A stretch of DNA of 64,000 nt, taken from positions 55,834,361-55,898,360 of the forward strand of contig CM037790.1 in assembly GCA_021229015.1 (NCBI GenBank), given 5' to 3'. A program made the translations under genes and the position numbers. Below, in pieces: positions 56,001 to 64,000 of this stretch. Position 1 is the first letter of the stretch, and the number at the start of each line of letters is the position of its first letter. This stretch comes from Solen grandis (lineage: Eukaryota; Mollusca; Bivalvia; Adapedonta; Solenidae). The notes under the pieces were generated by a model. The model made no database searches and was not told the DNA's origin. It saw nothing but the letters and a program-made list of their open reading frames with translations.

Positions 56001-57480
56001 TCCTTCCCGTCAAGGGGTCTTCACATTCAGGCGTGTCTCTCCAATATAAAGCCGGTGTTCAATTTCAAATGTACATTATATGTATATATTTATCTTAGTT
56101 TCATCCATGCACAAAATGTAAATTACAATAACAACAATTAGTTGCACATTGCCATTCAAATTAGAATGATAAATATTGTCCTTTTTTTTTCACAGACATC
56201 ATGCAGCTGGCCATTATCAACATGAATAAGTTAATTCATACTGACCAGTTTTGAAAGATTCATTCAGAAGGTATAAACCACATTAGATATGAGTATAGTC
56301 CTGAATTGTGATACATTTTTAATACTAAATAATCTCTACACTTGACAGTTATATGAAAAATGCAGCAGGTATATACTCGCACTAAGCAAAGACTTACTAC
56401 TAAAACAATGAATGGTAACTAGTCTAAATCTCACAAAAGCACGTAACAAATTGTGCAATTCTCGCAGAGTCACGTTTTCAAATATCTCCTTTTCTATTGA
56501 AGATATGTGAAAGAATATTGTATCTTACAATAGAACATTACAATACCATCAAAATGATACCTTATGTACTAAAGGTATTGAAGCAATTTTAGAAATAAAA
56601 ATGTATGTAAAATGCATGATGGTAACTATGTAAACTGTGCTTTTTTCTGCTACACTGACTGCATTTAAATTATAATCTTAAAGAAATCTTTAAATAAATC
56701 AAACTAAAAATAATTCTTCAACTGTGATTTGTCCATACTTTTTTTTGAAAGTTTGTAGTATTCAATGATCTGCTGTGTGCCTAAACAATATTTCCATTGG
56801 CTTTTACAGGAGTTTCCTGTCTCTGTTTACTATGTCATTTCACTAAGGTAGACTGTTCATAAAAGAGTATGTCGTTTCTAGTCAGATTGCGAGTGACCAT
56901 ATTAGCAGATAATTTATAACTGTAGAGAATAGAACAAAAGTAACATTAAGATAATGCCTACTAGGGTATAAAATAACAAATGCCAAAAAAACAAAACAAA
57001 AACATATTCATGTAGATATATAACAAAACGACCGGACCGCAAATTACGGTCGCAATACAAAGTTGTTCGTATTAATGAGGTGCCCGCTAAGAGACTTTCT
57101 GTTGTACTGTGAAATACTTACGATTCCTGTTTCTTATCCGTGTGTGTGTGTGTGTGTGTGTGTACTTGCACAGTTAAACCACCATTCGGATTGCTGTCAG
57201 CTGGTCTTAATAATGAGGTGGTCTGATAATCGAGTTTCAGTTAACGAGACAAGGAGAAAATGGGCCTGAAAATAGTGGTCTTAATATTGAGGTGGTTTTT
57301 ATATGAGGATTTACTGTATATGTTTATCATATTCATCTGCAATCCTATTGTGAAATTTGAAGTGTCTATGTTTTTTTTCATGTTTTAACATAACGTTGAA
57401 CCGACTAGGTCTACATGTGTGTTAAATAACAAATGAATAAAAACGAATGACCTGACTGATTCGTTTAAGTGTCTACATGG
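56001..57480. other. intergenic, no gene seen
   Basis: AT-rich. A (TG)n microsatellite lies at about 57139-57163. No domain-bearing ORF. Confidence 0.45.
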
Positions 57481-57484
57481 TACC

Positions 57485-57752
57485 TCATCGCGATATCACG
57501 CTGTAGACAAGTGGCCTGATACCTCAACCTGACACCGAGACATCTACCCCTTATATATCCTTATATATGCTGATTACATGACAACTAAGATATTACATGG
57601 CCATTTTTACGACTATATAAGGTGTCTGAACCGGAGATCAAACCAATGACAGACACTCTGACTGCTCAGTCACTGGATAATGAAGTAACTGACCCATATT
57701 ATCTGCAAAATCTTATTGATTCTTATCAGTTAGACGAGATCCAGTTTTGCAC

Positions 57753-57814
<62 letters not shown>
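57485..57814 (+). repeat. retroposon-like repeat ending in A30(TA)n
   Basis: The left part (CTGTAGACAAGTGGCCTGAT, CCTGACACCG) resembles the repeat at 62.2 kb. The right end is a pure A30 run (57754-57783) followed by (TA)n to 57814. A poly(A) plus simple repeat 3' end suggests a retroposed sequence on the plus strand. The family is not recognised. Confidence 0.5.
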
Positions 57815-57819
<5 letters not shown>

Positions 57820-58164
57820 GAATCTACGGTATAAAGCGTTATATCTGCAGATACTAACTTGCAAAGACATAACTGAATGTTATGAAATTTGTTATTACGA
57901 ATGTATAAACCATTGTAACGATAACTTCTACCGTGGTTTGCTCATGATCGTCCATTTAAAGCCAGGTCTCGTCAGCTTTCTTTTTATTAATGCTGATGAA
58001 CCCTTCTGACTTTCAATCAAAATTTTATTATGACTTCCCGGTTTATTCAGCTTAGCGACAATATGATTTTTAACTTATTGATCAAGTAAAATGTTTTCTT
58101 ACATGATGATAAAACATATTTTATGCTATTCTTTAGGCTTAGCGAATATTTATCCTGAAGTTGA

Positions 58165-58340
58165 TTTAAAAAAGGGGGCACCGTATCCCGGTGATAAGAT
58201 GCATGACTGGGGATCCGAAGTTGGAGCAAGGATATTTCATGGCCTTCCCAGGCTCTAAGTGCTGGTCCAATATAGAAACCCATCAAGAAGGATAGGAATA
58301 AAGTTCAAGATCTTGTTTCCCAATCGATGAAAAATAAATA
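58165..58340 (+). repeat. tRNA-derived SINE, diverged copy
   Basis: The head has CCGGTGATAAGATGCATGAC, and the 3' part (AGTGCTGGTCCAATATAGAA, AAGTTCAAGATCTTGTTTCC) aligns with the SINE at 59.4-59.6 kb. It ends in an A-rich stretch. Confidence 0.6.
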
Positions 58341-58349
58341 AGTTTAAAT

Positions 58350-59378
58350 CAAAGGCACAAAATTTCACATCGTGTTACTCTTTCAGTACTGTCATTCTCG
58401 GTGCTTTGAAACGTTCTGGGTACTTCTAAAATACCAATATGTATAGGTGATTATAATACGATTTTCAGACTGGAATGTCAAAATGTTTATAACAAACCTC
58501 CGATAAAATGCAAAGACCTATCAAATAGGTCTTTGAAAAATATTACTGCGAAGAGTAAAACTATAATCTTATAAAAACTCCGCTTTTTTCTGACATTACT
58601 TACTTACTGATTTTAAAATGGTTTTATAATAACTTTAAAATTTGGTGATGGGCGCCCATCATGGCAAATCTATACACAGATGACGAGCTATGACGCCAGG
58701 TAACAGAAAGCGGTAGAGTTCAAAGGCTCGTTATTAATTAGATTCTCATTTGCGACTGCCTGCTTACTGTGTTTTATTGATAGATTGTGTAACTTGTGTC
58801 TATATTTTACAATTAGAGACACCTAGAAAGTATGCGGATGGCCGCAGGGTTCTCTGTGTCAATCGTGATTTACTGGCCTCTTCCTTCTGGGATAGGGGCT
58901 CGATCACAACACTCCAGATGCTATCACAGCGTACTCACCCGCTTGTCATGATGTGCGATAGGCGGTCATTGCTTTACGCTTTTGATCTAATAACTTGACA
59001 CTTTCCCCTCATAACGATTCACCCCTCTGTTGTTTCAACTAATAAAGATAAAATAATGATTTAAAGTTCAAAGTCAATGCCTTTTCCACGTATTATTGTT
59101 TAAATTGAAAAAAAAATGTAAGGAATTAAAAAACACGACCAAACAGCACGCATGTATAAATTAAACATCTTTTTATTTATTATAAAACTAAACTTAAAAT
59201 GATCAAGCCAGTATATCTCCAATTCATGAAACGTATGATTAAATAAATATATTGTAATTGCATACTTACACGTTTTAATCATATGCGTGTGCTTTTTGTA
59301 AATGGCCATAGCCATTATGCGGATTTTACAAATAAATTTGATTGTCTGATCTATTACATGGAAATTTATAAATACATT
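58350..59378. other. intergenic, no gene seen
   Basis: Nothing recognised beyond short ORFs without domains. Confidence 0.45.
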
Positions 59379-59671
59379 GGGCCCCACGCTCTCGACGTAA
59401 GTATCACAATAAAAAAGGAGGCCGTTGTCACGTGGTAGCGTACCCGACTGTTGATCTGAAGCCCTGGTGGGCCATGGATTTTACCTTATCTTAGCAAGCG
59501 CAAAGTACTAGCCCAACCCAGAAACCGCCGAGAGGGATTAGTGTAAGTTGTACGAACCTGTTTCCAAATCGACGTAAAATATGAAAAAAAGTTATAAAAA
59601 ATGCAGATTTAAGTATTACATTTGAGTTTAAGTCTGAAATTATACTTAAGTATTTTCGAAAACTTCGAGCC
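59379..59671. mobile_element. second MITE family, copy with SINE insert and empty TTAA site
   Basis: The left end GGGCCCCACGCTCTCGACG and the right part ATACTTAAGTATTTTCGAAA resemble the ends of the 62.5-kb copy. The TTAA in the right part is unoccupied here, whereas in the 62.5-kb copy a TTAA MITE sits at this very position. A SINE lies inside (59420-59590). Confidence 0.55.
59420..59590 (+). repeat. tRNA-derived SINE
   Basis: The A-box region is CACGTGGTAGCGTACC (about 59430). The 3' domain AGTACTAGCCCAACCCAGAA and GAGAGGGATTAGTGTAAGTT is shared with 1.6 and 58.2 kb. It ends in TAAAATATGAAAAAAA. Confidence 0.7.
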
Positions 59672-59679
59672 TCGATTCA

Positions 59680-62040
59680 AATACGCAAATATGAAAAAAA
59701 GAAAGAAAAAAAAGAAAGAAAGGTATGTATTCACAATACATTCATCAATTCATGCCTGACTCTACGTAAGGACATTCCATTGTTATAGTAGATAGCTACT
59801 GGCTGACAGTCATGGTCGGAATGTTCCTTTCTTCTTTAATTCGTCACCTTAAGAAACAGATGTGATTTAATAAGTTTCTTCTTAAAATTCATTTAATCAT
59901 ACATTTCCTTATGAAAGCGAGTTTTTCTTTTCATATCATTGTCACGTCCGCGGGACAAACTATTATTTATGACATTTTCTTGTATATTAATTTATGCTGA
60001 TCATATTTTTATAGCAAACACAGGTGTTAGGTTGATGATGGGGGATTTGTTTTGGGCAAAATAATCGCCGCAACAGAAGAAATTAACATATGGACAATTT
60101 ATACATCTCGCGACCGTACCTGTAACTTTCTGATAGTACTTGAGCTAAATTTAAAATAACACAACAGCAACATAGACGTTTCAAAGTCATTCTTCAAATA
60201 TTAATTTTTGGTTCAATAAAGTTCCTCTCTGGATCAGTTAGGCCTCCTACAATTCATGTAAGACACATCTGGTTTTAAACAACTTTTATGCTTGGTTTGA
60301 TCTTGTTTCATACGTTGACTTTTTAAAACCCGTGGCTTCACTTACTCATTGGTTTTAAGTATTCTGTCATTCTTAATATATAGCCTTTTATTTTATACCT
60401 TAGTGTGATTTACTGCGACATAAAAATATATTTTGATAATTTCACAGTGAAATATATATATACGTAAGATGAAAAAGTATTCGTATTTTTCTTCTTTTTG
60501 TGGAAGATACTTTTTTCATCTCGGAAACTTCAAAAAATTTATTCACACTTGTAGCTACGGCACTCGTGAAAATACAATTTTCCAAGTATATTCGATGAAT
60601 TGAAAATAACATCCAAACAATCATCCTAATAAGACACAATCTTTGACAATATTCAAGTGATTCAATCGAAAAATTAGGCTGGATCAATGTATTCCCAAAA
60701 TGTACATGCAAGATATTTTTAAAGACGTTTTACGTATACAACGAAAAATTAAAATTTAGCTCGTTCTATGACAAATCGTTAGCAGTGCGAATTTCTAGCC
60801 CAAAAATAACTTTCCGAAATGTTGTATTATGGACAGATGTATAAATACAAGGTACATGAAAAATATTAATCTGAGAGCCAGGAACAAACATCATTTGAAA
60901 TTGTTTGATGAAGAGGCTCTATTTGCTCTTTACGAGTATAGAGAAATAAAAATGAATACCTAGTGTATCATATTACATTCAGAACGGTTACTTTATTTTT
61001 ATCATCTCTAGACCGATTGACAATCTGAAGTAAACAAGGGTATTACCAAGTGAAATACAATATGTTAAGAAATTAAACATAGACCGTTAAAACTGGATAC
61101 ATTATTGAAATCAAAGTGTTTTGACCTGAGAATAATTCCTTAGCGACACGAATTACAGGTCAGGTGTATTTATGTCGGAAAAGAACAAGAAGATGGCATG
61201 TCATTAGATATCAATTAATCTGTAATTGAAGGTTAAACGTAATAAAATGAGATATCTTCCTTCGTGACGTCGTAAAATGTTAACGGAACTACTTTCTTTC
61301 CGTCGATGAATGCAGAGGTTGCACCGAATGATCCTGTAACCAGGATACGGCACGAGATATATACGGCTGACACCACCTGTTTAGTGTCTACAGTCTGGGA
61401 TCAGACGGGGATTCAAGACCCAGAACGGTCCTGAGATATGACTGTATGTCATTTGAATGCAGGCTGAGTGCAACTGATATCTAACTCCACTAGTTCGCAC
61501 TTTTTTTTCTTTCTTTTTTTGTGCGCATTTTATCTTTCTCTTCTATTTGCATTACCCATCGGTTTCTCTCTCCAGGTTTGTCTCTTTGTCTTCCCCGAAT
61601 CTCTATCTTTATCTGATCATACGACAGACAGACAGATACATGTAAAAGAAAGAAAATATGCGAAAATAACTTTTTTTTGCAAGCTAATTTTTCTGCCGCA
61701 AAACAGGAAAAAACATAATTTACAACAGTTTCTCTGGTGAATCCGAGTCATTTACTCTTTCGCTATTGAGTGTTCTATTTATTGATTCCTTATATTACCG
61801 CTATTTGTAACTAGATAAAGAAAACAACTGTTAGCGCTTATTTCACCAACCTTTCGTCACAATAAGAAATACTTTATCCTTATACACGTGTATATTTTAT
61901 ACATATTTCACCATTTTTGTTTCGTAATTAAAAACACCTTTATATCTAACTTCTGAATAAAAATTGTGTGTCACAAAGGAAACTATTTATATCAACTTTA
62001 TAAAACAAGAATGGTTGAATGTGTTCCTACTATATTCAAA
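59680..62040. other. intergenic, no gene seen
   Basis: AT-rich. Short domain-free ORFs only. Confidence 0.45.
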
Positions 62041-62150
62041 GTTTTAGCAGTTAGCAGTGTTGGTATTATTCGACTCTTTATTCGTTTCCAAAATATGGTA
62101 GTTTCGTTTTTTTTTGTTGGGTTTAACACCTTCCAATAGTTTGTATGTCA

Positions 62151-62290
62151 TTTGGAGACGATGTCTACTTGAGACAGATATACTATAGTACTGCCACACT
62201 GCAGTATCGTACCGTAGACATGTGGCATGTACAAACCCAGTCAAGTTACCCTGACACCGTATCAAACAGTCCTGGGTCGAATTCTACCAA
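62151..62290. repeat. dispersed repeat, possibly SINE-like
   Basis: Starts GGAGACGATGTCTACTTGAG (shared with 29.55 kb). It contains CGTAGACATGTGGCATG and CCCTGACACCG (shared with 57.5 kb) and ends near CCTGGGTCGAATTC, a weak B-box-like motif. Confidence 0.5.
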
Positions 62291-62523
62291 CAATTCTTAG
62301 CGCTAAGTAATACTTAAATATTTAAGGGAAGATTTCATTATTCTTGTTTCTCTAATAAAAATTACCAAAATATTTCATTTCTTAACAAATACTGTTAGAT
62401 AACATGGTTCCAATATATGTCAGCTTACTTATGTACTTCAACATTTCTTAAAAAAGGAATGGCGAAAAGCGTTTCTACCTAATTTTAGAATCTAAGTCTT
62501 ACTTGTTGGTGGAATTCTGACCT

Positions 62524-62902
62524 GGCCCAGTGTTCTCGAAAATTAAAATGGTACTTAAATATGATTTTCATACTCAAACTAAACGCATAAGTTTCGATAG
62601 AGATTCGGGTATGATTCTCAAATTTGAGCCTAAGATCGTACTTAACCCTTTCCCTCATATAGACTCATTTTGACGCACTCAGTAGGTACCAGATAAAGCC
62701 TGATCTGCAGAAAACCACAGTTAAACCTTACCAAATTTATTTACAAAATCCTCATTTCCAGACCACTGAGGAGCAGCGAACAGCATAAAACCTGATCAGC
62801 CTGCGAGTAACTCGCAGGCTGATCTGGTTTTATGCTGTTCGCATAGGTCTTTTCAGGGTGTCCTCTATGAGGGAAAGGGTTAAGTATTTTCGAGAGCAGG
62901 AC
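62524..62902. mobile_element. second MITE family, copy hosting TTAA MITE copy 6
   Basis: Left end GGCCCAGTGTTCTCGAAAA (62524). The right end after the nested element is GTATTTTCGAGAGCAGGACT, a degenerate inverted match. The internal ATTTGAGCCTAAG..GTACTTAA precedes the nested TTAA MITE. Confidence 0.65.
62646..62879 (-). mobile_element. TTAA-flanked MITE, copy 6 (reverse)
   Basis: 234 bp with TTAA at 62642-62645 and 62880-62883, perfect CCCTTTCCCTCATA ends and an intact internal palindrome (about 62783-62839). It is inserted in the GGCCC MITE. Confidence 0.88.
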
Positions 62903-62909
62903 TGCTCTA

Positions 62910-63390
62910 GTCCCTATATAATATAATGGACAGACCTTCAGCTTGACCTTCAGAATCTTACTGCAGGACAGTTTATATCCATGAGAAATTGGGGCATGGA
63001 ATCTTGAAGATTTGTATAATTCTTTATCAACCCTCCACCTCAAGTATACGTGGCAATCTGAGCAGAAATCCCAGCTATTTGATTATGGCATCCTCTGTTT
63101 CTCATAATTATGATAAAGTAAATCAGATTCTTCAGGATTTGTACGGCAAGAAAAACTGCATTGTTACATTTGCCCTTAAAGGTTCAGTTATTCAGTGAAG
63201 TTCAATCAATATACATCAAATACTAAAATCGTGCATTAAATATAACATATAACATTTTTGTAGATGTTACAAAACGTAATCTTAACTCCCCCATGTCCAA
63301 CAGTCAACACTTAAAAGACACTGTGGTCCAGTGAACGCATTCATGCATTTCTTGAGTTTGGGTCTAAAGTAAAAACTTTAGAAAATGATG
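62910..63390. other. intergenic, no gene seen
   Basis: Nothing recognised. Confidence 0.4.
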
Positions 63391-63392
63391 AA

Positions 63393-63836
63393 TTAAGATC
63401 GTCCAATTTTGGAAAGATTTCGTCGCATGGGCACTGGTACAACATAAAAAGTTTCCTTGTCTTGAAGTGTAGCCAAGGACCACACCAAGTACCGTGTGTA
63501 CAAATGATAATACCGGATATAGGGCTCACTCATCCTCAATATGTTTGTTACATTTATTTGTAGAAAATCCTTAAAACATTTGGTACAATGGCCAGGTGAG
63601 CGTGCCATGTGAAACTTTCTTAAGTGTCCCAATACCACCTCGATGGGAAGTATTGAGTTTGCGCCAAAATTTGTAAAAAAAGGAAAGTACTTTAAATAAA
63701 TCCTCCACATCGTCTTTGAATCATAGATTCTCCCATACAAAGGGTCATTCACTTTGAGAGGTTTGCCCACAGGTGCGCGCCCAAGGTTATAAATCTCGCT
63801 CCTCTTCAAGAGGGTCAATAAAAATTTAATTATCAT
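63393..63836 (-). CDS. unrecognised ORF, 147 codons
   Basis: An uninterrupted frame from ATG 63836 to the stop at 63393. I do not recognise the protein. It is basic, without a signal peptide or membrane segment, and has one CTKC pair and a PVPMRRN end. The composition is not low-complexity, and it is one of the longest open frames in the window outside repeats. It may be an exon, a fragment of an unrecognised repeat, or chance. No splice sites were identified with confidence. Confidence 0.25.
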   Translation of the reverse strand: MIIKFLLTLLKRSEIYNLGRAPVGKPLKVNDPLYGRIYDSKTMWRIYLKYFPFFTNFGANSILPIEVVLGHLRKFHMARSPGHCTKCFKDFLQINVTNILRMSEPYIRYYHLYTRYLVWSLATLQDKETFYVVPVPMRRNLSKIGRS

Positions 63837-63839
63837 CTA

Positions 63840-64000
63840 ATAGTCGCTAATCATTGATTTTCTTCAATAATAAAAACTCTACATAAGTACTTGATAGTAT
63901 CTTGAAGAATTGTTGTTAAAACTGTATGAAAATAAACCGTTCGTTATCAATATCACGTACGCATGCGCAAATCTATTTGCGAAAAGATGCGAAATGCTTT
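63840..64000. other. window edge, nothing recognised
   Basis: AT-rich non-coding sequence running off the window. Confidence 0.4.

Noticed and set aside
61395..61435. GGGGATTCAAGACCC, T-loop-like
   Set aside because: T-stem pairing fails and no A-box lies at the right distance.

Overview
The window looks like nuclear genomic DNA from an invertebrate animal, most likely a mollusc and perhaps a bivalve. The evidence is a RING/B-box TRIM-type gene of the kind expanded in bivalves, a Hairy/E(spl) (HES) gene with GT-AG introns, DUF229-type sulfatase-like coding sequence, and a dense mix of L1-like, CR1/L2-like, Penelope-like and DIRS-like retroelements, tRNA-derived SINEs, TTAA- and TA-type MITEs and satellites. 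The species assignment is inference. The DNA is visibly AT-rich, and one run of exactly 100 N (33177-33276) is a scaffold gap.

Layout: 1-4.6 kb is intergenic with SINE pieces, a TTAA MITE and a small MITE. 4.6-6.5 kb holds a TRIM-like gene whose RING finger is broken by one missing base. 7.4-9.7 kb has a minisatellite and a decayed minus-strand LINE split by a TA-flanked MITE. 10.2 kb is a SINE. 12.6-14.6 kb is a Penelope-like element with RT, GIY-YIG endonuclease and inverted terminal arms carrying hammerhead-ribozyme-like cores. 14.9-15.4 kb is a 30-bp minisatellite. 16.9-27.4 kb is one L1-like element (A) with a second L1-like element (B, 18.9-24.2 kb) inserted into its RT; both target-site duplications can be read. 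27.5-29.4 kb is a DUF229 coding sequence with three frame breaks. 30.3-31.7 kb is a satellite of hairpin-forming units, followed by a DIRS-like RT/RNase H remnant that runs into the N gap.

34.2-34.9 kb holds the first two coding exons of a HES-type bHLH repressor on the minus strand. Its promoter has a TATA box and a textbook paired Su(H)/CSL site (head to head, 16-bp spacer), so the sequence itself predicts a direct Notch target. The remaining HES exons are not visible before the gap. From 35 to 48 kb and from 50.7 to 64 kb I see no convincing gene, only MITEs, SINEs, simple repeats and non-coding DNA that may include regulatory elements. A 5'-truncated CR1/L2-like LINE lies at 48.2-50.7 kb.

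The strongest observations are the HES promoter architecture, the nested L1 pair with both duplications, the hammerhead-like motifs in the Penelope arms, a six-copy TTAA MITE family with a long internal hairpin and a related empty site in the same window, and the hairpin satellite with a lone relative 23 kb away. None of these is certain to be an undescribed system. The TTAA MITE family and the hairpin satellite are the most likely to be uncatalogued.
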